Assembly (NCBI RefSeq): GCF_900155535.1
Contig: NZ_LT706965.1
Location: 243,473 to 307,472, forward strand
Direction of reading: 5' to 3'
Source: Corynebacterium urinipleomorphum
GTDB lineage: Bacteria; Actinomycetota; Actinomycetes; Mycobacteriales; Mycobacteriaceae
DNA: 64,000 nt
The notes under the pieces are model-generated. The model was not told the origin of the DNA, did not search any database, and saw only the letters and a list, made by a program, of their open reading frames with translations. Shown piece by piece: positions 55,980 through 64,000 of this stretch (positions are counted from its first letter, which is position 1; every line of letters begins with the position of its first letter). Made by a program: the position numbers and the translations under genes.

Positions 55980-56895
55980 GTGTCCGCGGGTCCACGCCGG
56001 CAGAGACAGCGGCGGCCAGAGCGATGCGCGCTTGTCCCGCGCGCAGCCACCCGCCGGGGATGGCGCCGCGGCTGCCCAAGGTGGCGCCGCCGCCGGCACC
56101 GCCGTAAGCGAATTCGACTTTTCCGCCCGGAACGACGGTGGTGATTACCACGGGGATCCCAGCATCGATCGCGCGGTGGAGCGCCTGGCCCATCTCGTCC
56201 GACACGTTGCCGGAGCCCAATCCTTCGACGACAATGCCGTCGGGCTTCAAGGCGGCGACAGCGTCGACGATGGAACCGTCCGCGCCCGCCCATGCAGCCA
56301 CGACCGGGATAGTGGCACCGGCCAGAGCCACGGGGGCGATCGGGTCAGGGCGGACGGGGGCGACCGCGCCGTTGCCCACCGTGGGGCGGAACGCGTCGAG
56401 GGCGTGCGTGTCGGCTTTGACCAGACCCCGCGCCGGGTGAATCTGCCCGCCGAACGCGACGACGACACCCTTGCTCAAATCGCCGCCGGAGACGATGTGC
56501 TCCATCGCCGCGCGCACGTTACCGGGCCCATCGGGCTCTTCCGCATCGGCGGCGCGCTGCGCACCCGTGACCACGACCGGCCGGGGATCGGAATGGAAGA
56601 GGTCGAGGGCGAACGCCGTCTCCGCTAGAGAGTCGGTTCCGTGGGTGACCACGACACCCGCGACGGACGGGTCCGCAAGCTGCTCGTGCACCACGGCGAT
56701 CAAGGCATCAACATCCGCCAGGGTCATCGACGACGAATCCACGGCGCGCACGTCAACCGGGCGGCAGGGAACGTCCACCCCCGCGGATTCAATGAGTTCC
56801 GCGGCGGTGCGGCGGGGAACCAGCGCGCCGGTCGCATCGGCCTCGCACGCGATCGTTCCGCCGGTGGCCACCAGAGCGATTTCTGAAGCGTTCAT
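55966..56895 (-). CDS. ansA: L-asparaginase, type I/II-like
   Basis: Hydrolyses asparagine to aspartate and ammonia. The 309 residues begin MNASEIALVATGGTIACEAD, whose TGGTI holds the first catalytic threonine (residue 13), and VVTHGTDSLAETAF holds the second conserved T-D pair. The later SKGVVVAFGGQIHPARG and GIVVEGLGSGNV match the family. The ATG at 56895 is 7 nt from a TAATCT -10-like element, so a leaderless start is likely; another ATG at 56901 is possible. No signal peptide is present, so it should be cytoplasmic. Confidence 0.9.
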   Translation of the reverse strand: MNASEIALVATGGTIACEADATGALVPRRTAAELIESAGVDVPCRPVDVRAVDSSSMTLADVDALIAVVHEQLADPSVAGVVVTHGTDSLAETAFALDLFHSDPRPVVVTGAQRAADAEEPDGPGNVRAAMEHIVSGGDLSKGVVVAFGGQIHPARGLVKADTHALDAFRPTVGNGAVAPVRPDPIAPVALAGATIPVVAAWAGADGSIVDAVAALKPDGIVVEGLGSGNVSDEMGQALHRAIDAGIPVVITTVVPGGKVEFAYGGAGGGATLGSRGAIPGGWLRAGQARIALAAAVSAGVDPRTLIGG

Positions 56896-56979
56896 GATCA
56901 TCAGATTAGGCGTGCCGATTGGTACAGCACTAGCAACCCGGTAACGTTGAGCCAGTTAGCGGAAATCAAGGAGAGATAT

Positions 56980-57681
56980 ATGAACGCACCGACCACAGCA
57001 CGGAAATTCGCGGCCCTCGCGGCTGCGTTCGGCGCCGCGGTGTCGCTCGCGGCGTGCTCGAACGACGAGACCGAGACTGAGACGAAGACGGCAACCGAAA
57101 CGAGCACCGCTTCCGAGCAGGCTGCGCCGGTCGCCGAGAAGCCGACCGCTGCACAACTCAACGAAGTCCTGGCGCGCGCCACGAACTCGCAGCTGCCGAT
57201 GGAAGAGCGTGTGAAGACGGTTCAGGGCGGCGAGAACGCACGCGAGCTTTTCGACGTGATGACGCAGGCCAAGCAGGAGTCCGGTGCCGACTTCCAGGTT
57301 GTCGAGCCGATCCTGCCTGGTTATACCCCGAACGAGGTTCTCGCCGCCGTGAACTTCACGCAGCCGAACCAGGGTCCGTCTGTGGCCGAGAACGTCTCGT
57401 TCATTTTCGAGGACAACACGTGGAAGCTGTCCCAGTCCTGGGCCTGCACGCTGATCACCAACACCGTGACTCCGGACCAGGTCCCGGCAATGTGCAACGC
57501 CCCGAGCGGAGCTGACGCACAGGCTCCGGGCCAGGGCGCTCAGGCTCCGGCGCAGGGCGGCGCGGCCACCCCGGTCCCGGGCGCTGAAGCTCCGGCGCAG
57601 GGCGGCCAGGGGGCTGCTCCAGCAGGCGGTCAGGGTGCTCAGGCACCGGCACAGGGTGGTGCTCAGGCATCGGCTCTGTAA
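56980..57681 (+). CDS. MTB12-like secreted lipoprotein with PAQG-rich tail
   Basis: Predicted lipoprotein of 233 residues: signal peptide ending in LAAC (Cys about residue 25), an acidic Thr/Glu linker, then a domain resembling the mycobacterial low-molecular-weight antigen MTB12/CFP-2 (TAAQLNEVLARATNSQLP...ENVSFIFEDNTWKLSQ). The C-terminal 60 residues are low-complexity with repeated APAQGG/QAPAQG units. ATG 56980 follows AAGGAGAG; the frame is open to a TTG at 56947. Function is unknown; family resemblance rests on motif pattern. Confidence 0.75.
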   Translation: MNAPTTARKFAALAAAFGAAVSLAACSNDETETETKTATETSTASEQAAPVAEKPTAAQLNEVLARATNSQLPMEERVKTVQGGENARELFDVMTQAKQESGADFQVVEPILPGYTPNEVLAAVNFTQPNQGPSVAENVSFIFEDNTWKLSQSWACTLITNTVTPDQVPAMCNAPSGADAQAPGQGAQAPAQGGAATPVPGAEAPAQGGQGAAPAGGQGAQAPAQGGAQASAL

Positions 57682-57687
57682 GACTCC

Positions 57688-59358
57688 TTAGTCTTCTTCG
57701 CGCCACACCTCATCAGTCCACAATGTGGACAGGGTGAGTAGTGTGGCGCGTCCGTCTTTCTGGGCGATGCGCTGGCGCCACCGGCGGCGAATCCACCGGT
57801 CGTGGCTAGTCATAATCACGGTGCCGGGGAAATCCACCAGAGCAGCCTCGAGCTCCTCCGCGAGGGCGAGGGAGAGGTGGTTGGTGGGCTCATCCAGAAG
57901 CAGCAGGTCGGGTGGGGACGACAGAATCATGCCCAGAGACACGCGGCGGCGCTGGCCCAAAGACAAGTCCGCTAGTGGTTTCGCGGCCTGTTCCGGAGTC
58001 ATCAACCCCATGTCCACAATGCCGGTCACGAGTTCCGCGCCAGTGACCGAAAGATCGGTCCAGGAATCATCCTGCTCCAAACGCGCAACAGTCATTTCTT
58101 CCGGCATGATGATCTCGCCTGAATAGTCGGTGAGCTCCCCGTCGATGATCTTCAACAACGTCGACTTGCCGGAGCCGTTCGGGCCCTCCACCAGCAGCTG
58201 CTCGCCGGGCTGGACCTTGAGGTTCAGTGGCGCCAGCCGGTCCGGGACCGCGAGGTCGCGGGCGATCACGGCGGGCACCCCCAGCGAGGTGGCGGTGTGC
58301 TCGGGGATGCCCACGAACCGCAGCGGTTTCGGTGGAGCGGGGATCTGGTTGCGTTCGAGAGCCTCCAGCCGGTTCTCCGCCGCGCGGCGGCGGTTGCCCA
58401 CCGTCTTCGCGGCGCGGTCGGCGTAGAACTTCGCAGCGGCACGAGTCTCCGTCTTGTTTTCCTGCGAGTGGAAAATCTCGTCCGCGGATTGCTCGGCGGC
58501 TTTCTCCAGCCGCTCGCGCTCGTGCTCTTGGGCGGCGTAGTCGGAGGCCCAGCGCTGCCGGCGCTGCTCGCGGGCGCGGAGGTAATCGCTGAAGGAGCCG
58601 GTGAAACGGGCACCCTGGCGTGTCTCTTCGCCCATACCACCTTCCGCACCCAGGCCCGGGTCGAGGTCTATGAGACCGTCGCACACCGCGTCGAGGAAAT
58701 AGCGGTCGTGGGAGGCGGCCAGCACAGGCCCACTGAAGGACTCGAGTTCACCGACGAGGAAGTCCACGGCTTCGTCGTCGAGGTGGTTCGTCGGCTCATC
58801 CAGCACCATCGCGTCCACCGGGCGGAGCAGGAGAGTGGCCAGAGCAAAGCGGCGGCGCTGCCCGCCGGACATTTCGCCAAGCGGAGTGGACAGATCCACA
58901 TTGGCAAGGCCGAGGCCGGCGAGAACGGTGGCGATGCGTGCGTCGAGCTCCCACACCCCTGAATTCTCTGCGCGGGCCAGGGCGAGGTCGAAGTCATCGG
59001 CCAGGCGGGAATTCTCCGGGTCCTCAGCCATCCGGCCGGAGAGATCGGCGATGGCGCGCTCGACGCCGCGGAGCTCGTCCACGGCGCCGTCGATAAGCAT
59101 GCGTGCCGGCTCGGTGAACGGCAGCGACGTCTCCTGGGCGATGAAGCCGTTGACGGGCGGGGTGACAAGGGTTCCGGACGTCGGCGTGAGGTCCCCGGAA
59201 ATGACGCCCAGCAGCGTGGACTTGCCCGCACCGTTCTCGCCGATCAGGCCGGTGACGGAACCGGATGGGACGGCGAACGAGATGTCCGTGAGCACGCGGT
59301 GCCCGTCGGGGTAGGTGAAGGAGATTCCGTCGAGTCCGATGTGCAGCGGGGCAGGCAT
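57688..59358 (-). CDS. ABC-F family ATPase
   Basis: Cytoplasmic tandem ABC protein with no membrane domain, as in ribosome-protecting and translation factors. The 556 residues have two nucleotide-binding domains: Walker A GENGAGKST near residue 40 and GPNGSGKST near residue 390, signature MSGGQRRRFAL in the first and a deviating LSLGQRRRVSLG in the second, and Walker B with LDEPTNHL in both. The linker between (about 235-340) is helical and charged, as in ABC-F. Resistance versus housekeeping role cannot be decided by eye. Confidence 0.9.
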   Translation of the reverse strand: MPAPLHIGLDGISFTYPDGHRVLTDISFAVPSGSVTGLIGENGAGKSTLLGVISGDLTPTSGTLVTPPVNGFIAQETSLPFTEPARMLIDGAVDELRGVERAIADLSGRMAEDPENSRLADDFDLALARAENSGVWELDARIATVLAGLGLANVDLSTPLGEMSGGQRRRFALATLLLRPVDAMVLDEPTNHLDDEAVDFLVGELESFSGPVLAASHDRYFLDAVCDGLIDLDPGLGAEGGMGEETRQGARFTGSFSDYLRAREQRRQRWASDYAAQEHERERLEKAAEQSADEIFHSQENKTETRAAAKFYADRAAKTVGNRRRAAENRLEALERNQIPAPPKPLRFVGIPEHTATSLGVPAVIARDLAVPDRLAPLNLKVQPGEQLLVEGPNGSGKSTLLKIIDGELTDYSGEIIMPEEMTVARLEQDDSWTDLSVTGAELVTGIVDMGLMTPEQAAKPLADLSLGQRRRVSLGMILSSPPDLLLLDEPTNHLSLALAEELEAALVDFPGTVIMTSHDRWIRRRWRQRIAQKDGRATLLTLSTLWTDEVWREED

Positions 59359-59364
59359 GGTGCG

Positions 59365-60285
59365 TTATTTTCCGTATCTCGTCGCGGTGGTCACGTCCTG
59401 GACCACCTTGAAGTCTTGGTTGGGGCCGGAGTACACCACGCGCGTTGTCGCGGAATTCTGGCCGCTCACCGGGATGGGCTGGGCGAGGTCGACAGTGATC
59501 TCCGCCTGGGAGGACGTGCGTGCGCTCTCCGCAGTGAGCTTCTCGCGAGCTGCGCCTGGGGCGGTGCCGAGGTCGAGCTCTTTCTCCGTCGGCTCCTCCG
59601 CGATATCGAGGTTCAGGGTGACCGTCGATCCCTCGATCTTGGTCACGGTGTACGTGGTCGTGCGGCGCATGGATGTCTGGCCCGTCGTGCGCGCCGACGC
59701 TGTCCACGACGCGCCTTCGCCCACGGCTTCGCGCGGGAAGACAGGCATCGTGGACAGAATCTGTAGCAGCGCGCGTTCGAGCCGTTCGCGGTCCTCGTCG
59801 CTGCTCTCCTCGGCGGGGAGAAGTTTCACGTCGCTGATCTGGCCGGACGGATCCGCCGTCCAGCGCATGCGGAATCCCTCTGCAATCACATCGGTGGTCT
59901 CGCCGGTGCTGGTGGCCTCTAGCTGCAGTGTCTGCTCGTCCACGTCGCTGGCCTCCGGCGCTTCCGGATTGACCTTGTCTGAAGCGACGGCACCCTGGAA
60001 CACCCCGGTAGCTACCTCGACGCCAGTGTTCTGCTGCGCACCGTCAGTGGCGTAGGTCAGGACTGACTTCTCGCCCTCGCCGTCTTCGACCAGTGTTACC
60101 TGGCCCGGGTCGACATCGAAAGCCGGAATTCCTTCCAGCGGGTCCGAATCCTGCTGGGAGCATGCGGCGAGTGTTCCAGCGAGACTCGCCGCGCATGCGA
60201 CGGCGAGGGCGGTCCGGGCCGAAGCTGCCCGAGATTTTCGGGGTGCCGGTGGTGCATAAAACGCTGGGAAATGCCTAAAGCTCAC
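59365..60285 (-). CDS. Predicted secreted lipoprotein, unknown function
   Basis: 306-residue exported protein with a long basic N-region, a hydrophobic core and a lipobox ending in LAAC (Cys near residue 42, GTLAACSQQD). The mature part is a soluble domain with alternating beta-type segments and no recognised motif; an RTTTYTVTKIEGSTVTLNLD strand pair is typical of its second half. The GTG start follows a TAGGTT -10-like element by 6 nt, which suggests a leaderless message. It lies 6 bp upstream of the ABC-F gene on the same strand and divergent from lspA. Confidence 0.7.
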   Translation of the reverse strand: MSFRHFPAFYAPPAPRKSRAASARTALAVACAASLAGTLAACSQQDSDPLEGIPAFDVDPGQVTLVEDGEGEKSVLTYATDGAQQNTGVEVATGVFQGAVASDKVNPEAPEASDVDEQTLQLEATSTGETTDVIAEGFRMRWTADPSGQISDVKLLPAEESSDEDRERLERALLQILSTMPVFPREAVGEGASWTASARTTGQTSMRRTTTYTVTKIEGSTVTLNLDIAEEPTEKELDLGTAPGAAREKLTAESARTSSQAEITVDLAQPIPVSGQNSATTRVVYSGPNQDFKVVQDVTTATRYGK

Positions 60286-60329
60286 ACATTGAACCTACCG
60301 CACGCCGGACCGACTACAGTAAGGCCACG

Positions 60330-60899
60330 ATGAGCACCACTATCTCTCACGGATCTCACGGGTCCGGCGGACACGGCGAGCCTGCGGGTCCCGGTCGCCC
60401 TGCCCGCCGCCCCTACGTGGCATTGATCGTAGGAGTGATGGTGGCCGTGGGGATCGTGGACCAAGTGGTCAAGCAGATCATGGTGTCCACGCTCAATCCA
60501 GGCGAAGCTGTGCCGGTGTTCGGCGACTGGTTCCGCTGGCTGCTGGTGTTCAATTCGGGTGCGGCGTTTTCCATGGGGCAGAACCTCACGTGGTTGATCA
60601 CCGCCATCCAGATGGCGTTCGTTGTGGGCACGCTCATTGCCGCGCCCCGTATCAGCCACCGCTGGGAGGCTGTCGGCCTTGCGCTCATCGCCGGCGGCGC
60701 GCTGGGTAACCTCATCGACCGGCTCTTCCGCCCGCCGGGCTTCTGGTTCGGTCACGTGGTGGATTACATTTCCGTGGGTGATTTCGCGGTGTTCAACCTG
60801 GCGGATGTGGCCATCAATATCGGCGTGGCCGTGTTCGTCATTGCTCTGTTTTCCAACATCGACGACGGAACTGCCGTACCGGACGAGGGCAAGCAATGA
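60330..60899 (+). CDS. lspA: Lipoprotein signal peptidase (signal peptidase II)
   Basis: Membrane aspartic protease that cleaves prolipoprotein signal peptides. The 189 residues have a Gly/His-rich N-terminal extension of about 28 residues, four transmembrane helices, and the catalytic aspartates D145 (HVVDYISV) and D159 (FNLADVAINIG), with FNSGAAFSMG and GGALGNLIDR as further family motifs. Clients in this window include the CtaC, MTB12-like and efflux-adaptor lipoproteins. It overlaps the next gene by 4 bp (ATGA). Confidence 0.96.
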   Translation: MSTTISHGSHGSGGHGEPAGPGRPARRPYVALIVGVMVAVGIVDQVVKQIMVSTLNPGEAVPVFGDWFRWLLVFNSGAAFSMGQNLTWLITAIQMAFVVGTLIAAPRISHRWEAVGLALIAGGALGNLIDRLFRPPGFWFGHVVDYISVGDFAVFNLADVAINIGVAVFVIALFSNIDDGTAVPDEGKQ

Positions 60900-61810
60900 T
60901 CAGCGGATACAGGTCGATCACAGTTCCAGAGGGGCTCGACGGCATGCGCGTCGATGCCGCTGTGGCCAAGGTCTTTGGTATCTCGCGGTCTGTCGCAGCT
61001 GAGCTCGAGGTGCTTATCGACGGCACCGTCGCCCCCAAATCCACCCGCCTCACACCGGGGCAGACCCTCGAGGTGACGCTGCCCGAGCCCAAGACGGTGC
61101 CCATGCCCACAGAGGAACCGGTGGAGGGCTTGGACATCCTGTACGACGACGAGGATGTCATCGTCGTGGACAAGCCGGTCGGAGTGGCTGCCCACCCGAC
61201 TCTCGGCTGGGAAGGTCCCACCGTAGTCGGCGGTTTGGTGGCCATGGGCTTCCAGCTGCCGGACGCCGGCCCGCCGGAGCGTAAGGGCATTGTCCAGCGT
61301 CTCGACGTCGGCACTTCCGGTGTCATGGTGGTGGCTAATTCCATCCCGGGTTATTCAGTGCTCAAGCGCGCATTCAAGGAGCGCACAGTGGAAAAGACCT
61401 ATAACGCGGTGGTGCAGGGGCTGCCCGACCCGATCGTGGGCACAATCGATGCGCCGATCGGCCGCCACCCGTCCTCCGGCTGGAAATTCGCGGTGACCCA
61501 GGACGGACGCCATTCCGTCACCCACTACGAGGTGGTTGAGGCATTCCGGGAGGCGAGCCTGCTCGAGGTGCACTTGGAAACCGGCCGCACCCACCAGATC
61601 CGTGTGCACATGTCCTCGGTCGGCCATCCGTGCGTCGGTGATCCGATGTACGGTTCAGACCCGAACCTGACCAAGCGCCTGGGGTTGAAGCGCCAGTGGC
61701 TGCACGCCACAACTCTCGGCTTCACCCACCCGGGAACCGGAAAGTGGATGGAAGTCTCTTCCCCGTACCCGGAGGACTTGCAGCAGGCCGTGGACACGTT
61801 GCGCGGATGA
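60896..61810 (+). CDS. rluD: RluD-type 23S rRNA pseudouridine synthase
   Basis: Isomerises uridines of 23S rRNA. The 304 residues contain an N-terminal S4-like domain (about residues 15-65, RVDAAVAKVFGISRSVAAEL), the catalytic VQRLDVGTSGVMVVA with aspartate near residue 137, and the C-terminal GRTHQIRVHMSSVGHP motif. The usual HRLD is QRLD here. The lspA-rluD pair is a common arrangement. Its stop overlaps the next ATG by 4 bp. Confidence 0.93.
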   Translation: MISGYRSITVPEGLDGMRVDAAVAKVFGISRSVAAELEVLIDGTVAPKSTRLTPGQTLEVTLPEPKTVPMPTEEPVEGLDILYDDEDVIVVDKPVGVAAHPTLGWEGPTVVGGLVAMGFQLPDAGPPERKGIVQRLDVGTSGVMVVANSIPGYSVLKRAFKERTVEKTYNAVVQGLPDPIVGTIDAPIGRHPSSGWKFAVTQDGRHSVTHYEVVEAFREASLLEVHLETGRTHQIRVHMSSVGHPCVGDPMYGSDPNLTKRLGLKRQWLHATTLGFTHPGTGKWMEVSSPYPEDLQQAVDTLRG

Positions 61811-62340
61811 GCCGACGCGAAGTCACTGCCGGGGTGGTGATCATTGCCGTGGCCGTTCTCACGGGTGTTCTCGCCGCTGGTATCTCGTGGCTCGGCGCCG
61901 CTACAGCATTCGAGCCCGTTCCGCGTGGCGATCAACTGGGGCAGGAGACCGGGGAGGACTTCAACGACTACGCTGCCCGCGCCACTGACTCTCTTGCGGC
62001 CGCCCCAGCAGAGGTGCCGGTCTACGCTCTGCTGACATTCACCGGCGTTCTCAGTTCTGCGCAAGCATCCGAGGCGCTGGGTTCTATCAACCGTGTCAGT
62101 GCTGTCATTCCTGACGGTTCCGCTGCACAGCCGGTAGGTGAGCCTAAAGCAAGCCGCGACCGATCAGAACAATTCCGCTTCGCGGCAGGTGACCGGATCG
62201 CCGGTGCGGTTGTGCGCGACACTGGGGATGTCCTGCGCGTGGTTGCGCAGGACCCGCTGATAGCCGCCGCCGAGACGCTTCCGCCGGATGCTGTCTGGGG
62301 AGCATTCGGCGTGCGTCAGGTCGAGGTCTTACCCCGATAG
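61807..62340 (+). CDS. Small membrane-anchored protein of unknown function
   Basis: 177 residues from the ATG at 61807 (4-bp overlap with rluD); the frame is open upstream to 61696 but that would overlap rluD. A single N-terminal transmembrane helix (about residues 7-31, VTAGVVIIAVAVLTGVLAAG) precedes an extracellular domain containing two related stretches on alanine- and valine-rich strands (VYALLTFTGVLSSAQASEAL). It looks like a conserved corynebacterial protein with no assigned domain. Coupling to rluD suggests one transcript. Confidence 0.65.
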   Translation: MSRREVTAGVVIIAVAVLTGVLAAGISWLGAATAFEPVPRGDQLGQETGEDFNDYAARATDSLAAAPAEVPVYALLTFTGVLSSAQASEALGSINRVSAVIPDGSAAQPVGEPKASRDRSEQFRFAAGDRIAGAVVRDTGDVLRVVAQDPLIAAAETLPPDAVWGAFGVRQVEVLPR

Positions 62341-62362
62341 TCGCCCTATCGGCCCGGCCTAT

Positions 62363-62400
62363 GAACGGTGTAAGGTCATGGGAACGGTGTAAGGTCATGG
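62363..62400. repeat. Tandem 19-bp direct repeat upstream of the efflux-adaptor gene
   Basis: GAACGGTGTAAGGTCATGG occurs twice without interruption (62363-62381 and 62382-62400) between the upstream stop and the adaptor start. It lies in the promoter region, so it could be a duplicated operator or a slippage product. GAGGAGA (62424-62430) is the downstream ribosome-binding site. Confidence 0.85.
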
Positions 62401-62436
62401 ACGGTTATTTTTCGGTCCTGAATGAGGAGATGAGAC

Positions 62437-64000
62437 GTGTCAGCTATCCGTAAAACCGGGGCATCGCTCGCTGTAGCTTCGACCCTGTTCTTTGCAACGG
62501 CGTGCGGTATCGGGGGTGACGGTGGCAGCGACAACGGCAATTCCCTCAATGCGGGTGAATACGATGTGGTGGCCAAGGAAGACGTGGTCAACAGCATCAT
62601 CGTCGACGGTACGGTTGCCCCCATCCGCCAGGCCGGTATCTCGACGACACTGACCGTGCCAGTGGAAAAAGTGCACGTTGGTGTCGGGGACAAGGTGAAG
62701 CAGGGGCAGCTGCTGGTCACCATGGACACCTCGTCGATTGAGCGGGAACTCGATGTGCAGCGCCAGGCAAACCAGCAATTGATGAGCCAAGGGCTGACAG
62801 GTGAACCGGTGCACATGACCGCCGCCAGCGACCTGAAGAAGGTCGTGGCGGACGCCAGCAGCACAATCGAGGATTGCCTCAAGCGAATTCTCCCGGGTAA
62901 GGCTCCTGCCCCGCAGCCTGCGCCCGCGCCCGCTCCCGCCCCGCAGGGCCCGTCGCGCGAGCAGATTGAGCAAGCGTTGAACGAGGCGCACGCACAGGGC
63001 CGTGCCCAAGGTGCGCAGGAAGCGCAGCAAGCCTTCCAGCAGCAGGCTGAGATGGCCGGTGACGTTGGCGTCGGAATGCCGACGGGCGCTGCTGATGCCA
63101 TGGCGCAACAAGAAGCAATGGCGCAGCAGCAGGCCCTCGCCCAGCAAGAGGAAATGGCTCAGCAGCAGGCACTGGCTCAACAGGAAGCAATGGCTCAGGG
63201 CGGCGGGGCAGACACCAGCATGCTCGAGTACCAGATGCAGGAGCGAGAAATCACGTCTCCGATCAACGGGGTTGTGACCAAGATTGAGGCTGAAGAAGGT
63301 TCGCCTGCGGGTGGCGCGCTGATGACTATCTCCGACACTTCGCGCTACCTGATCAAGGCATCGGTGCGTGAGACCGATGTTGCTGACGTGAAGGAAGGCA
63401 ACCGAGTCACTTTCACGACCCCGATCACAGGCGATAAGAAGTTTGAGGGCAAGGTGCGCCGCATCGCCCCAATGGCGGATGGTGCGGACGAGGGTGCGGG
63501 TATGGGTGCGGCCGCGGCTGCACGCGCCATGCAGGGCGGCGGACAAGGCAACAGCAAGAAGGACACCGGCGTGATCTTCCCGGTGGAGATTGAGGCCACC
63601 GGCGACACCAAGGGCCTGCGCTTGGGCGGTTCCGCCCGCGTGGAAATCATCACCGAGGAAGACCGCGGCCACCTGAGCATTCCGCGTGATGCTGTGTACG
63701 ACGAGAACAAGGTGCTTGTCCTGAGCCGCGAGAATAAGGACGCCACCGAGGGCACGATCGAAGAACGCACGGTGACAACCGGTGTGAAGAACGACACCGA
63801 TATCGCTGTCACCAGCGGCGAACTCAAAGAGGGCGACGTTGTCATCGCGTGGCCGGATGATTTCCGGGACCGGGTGGGGGAGACCATCTCGATCTCCGAC
63901 GAAAACTTCGACCCCTCCGGTAAGGGCAACAAGGACGAGAAGACCGAGAAGGCTTCGAAGGACGACAAGGCCGGTAAGGACGATAAAGCTGAGAAGTCCG
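62437..64000 (+). CDS. Efflux-type periplasmic adaptor (membrane fusion protein), 3' end outside window
   Basis: The frame stays open to the window end (521 codons visible). The GTG at 62437 follows GAGGAGA by 6 nt. It begins with a lipoprotein-like signal ending FFATAC, then the biotinyl-lipoyl half VEKVHVGVGDKVKQGQLL (residue about 75-95), a coiled-coil hairpin replaced by an unusual Gln/Ala-rich region (about 170-265), the return half SPINGVVTKIEAEEGSPAGG, and a beta-barrel domain. The C-terminus is Lys/Asp/Glu-rich. This is the MacA/HlyD adaptor layout; an ABC-type permease and ATPase would be expected downstream. Confidence 0.85.
   Translation, partial: MSAIRKTGASLAVASTLFFATACGIGGDGGSDNGNSLNAGEYDVVAKEDVVNSIIVDGTVAPIRQAGISTTLTVPVEKVHVGVGDKVKQGQLLVTMDTSSIERELDVQRQANQQLMSQGLTGEPVHMTAASDLKKVVADASSTIEDCLKRILPGKAPAPQPAPAPAPAPQGPSREQIEQALNEAHAQGRAQGAQEAQQAFQQQAEMAGDVGVGMPTGAADAMAQQEAMAQQQALAQQEEMAQQQALAQQEAMAQGGGADTSMLEYQMQEREITSPINGVVTKIEAEEGSPAGGALMTISDTSRYLIKASVRETDVADVKEGNRVTFTTPITGDKKFEGKVRRIAPMADGADEGAGMGAAAAARAMQGGGQGNSKKDTGVIFPVEIEATGDTKGLRLGGSARVEIITEEDRGHLSIPRDAVYDENKVLVLSRENKDATEGTIEERTVTTGVKNDTDIAVTSGELKEGDVVIAWPDDFRDRVGETISISDENFDPSGKGNKDEKTEKASKDDKAGKDDKAEKS

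Overview
The window is a continuous stretch of chromosome from a high-GC actinobacterium of the Corynebacteriales, almost certainly a Corynebacterium. Evidence for this is the ctaE-qcrCAB respiratory operon with a diheme QcrC and a multi-helix Rieske subunit, an LtsA-type asparagine synthetase, PimB/MptA lipomannan mannosyltransferases, a class II AroG, a PknL/Rv2175c-like pair, and a mraZ-to-wag31 division cluster with SepF and Wag31 but no FtsA or MinCDE. Gene order from ctaC to wag31 follows the order I remember from C. glutamicum, with a few genes absent. Species cannot be named from sequence alone. I saw no rRNA, tRNA, CRISPR array, prophage or insertion sequence.

Layout. 1-5.4 kb: end of ilvE, cobT, a DUF3043 membrane protein, an A-type Fe-S carrier and asnB/ltsA. 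5.9-12.3 kb: ctaC-ctaF and ctaE-qcrCAB, which encode most of the bc1-aa3 supercomplex; candidate GlxR (cAMP receptor) sites lie before both units. 12.3-14.8 kb: two NlpC/P60 peptidoglycan hydrolases, the first behind a c-di-AMP (ydaO/yuaA) riboswitch. 14.8-19.7 kb: pimB, glucokinase, plsC, an exoribonuclease and aroG. 19.8-25.8 kb: pknL and its divergent DNA-binding partner, mptA, idsA, a GNAT protein, an SOS-box-preceded HEPN-family protein and a DUF3040 protein. 25.8-46.7 kb: the division and cell-wall cluster mraZ-rsmH-ftsL-like-ftsI-murE-murF-mraY-murD-ftsW-murG-murC-ftsQ-ftsZ-pgeF-yggS-sepF-yggT-wag31, preceded by an unusually rich set of MraZ-type TGGGN boxes. 46.7-50.3 kb: ileS under a translational T-box, followed by a very strong hairpin. 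50.3-57.7 kb is the most accessory part: a vapBC module, dinB, a two-component system divergent from an acyltransferase-family/serine-protease gene pair, asparaginase and an MTB12-like lipoprotein. 57.7-64 kb: an ABC-F protein, a lipoprotein, lspA, rluD, a small membrane protein, and the start of an efflux-type membrane fusion protein that runs off the window.

How it fits together. Most of the window serves envelope construction: precursor synthesis (murC-F, mraY, murG), amidation (ltsA), septal synthesis (ftsI, ftsW, ftsQ, ftsZ, sepF), polar growth (wag31), hydrolysis (NlpC/P60), lipoglycans (pimB, mptA), prenyl precursors (idsA) and lipoprotein maturation (lspA). The most informative non-coding signals are the c-di-AMP riboswitch, the ileS T-box, the MraZ operator array, the candidate GlxR and LexA boxes, and a perfect 15-bp hairpin over the toxin start of the vapBC module. 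Several genes appear to have leaderless mRNAs. All functions are inferred from reading the sequence; no database search was possible.
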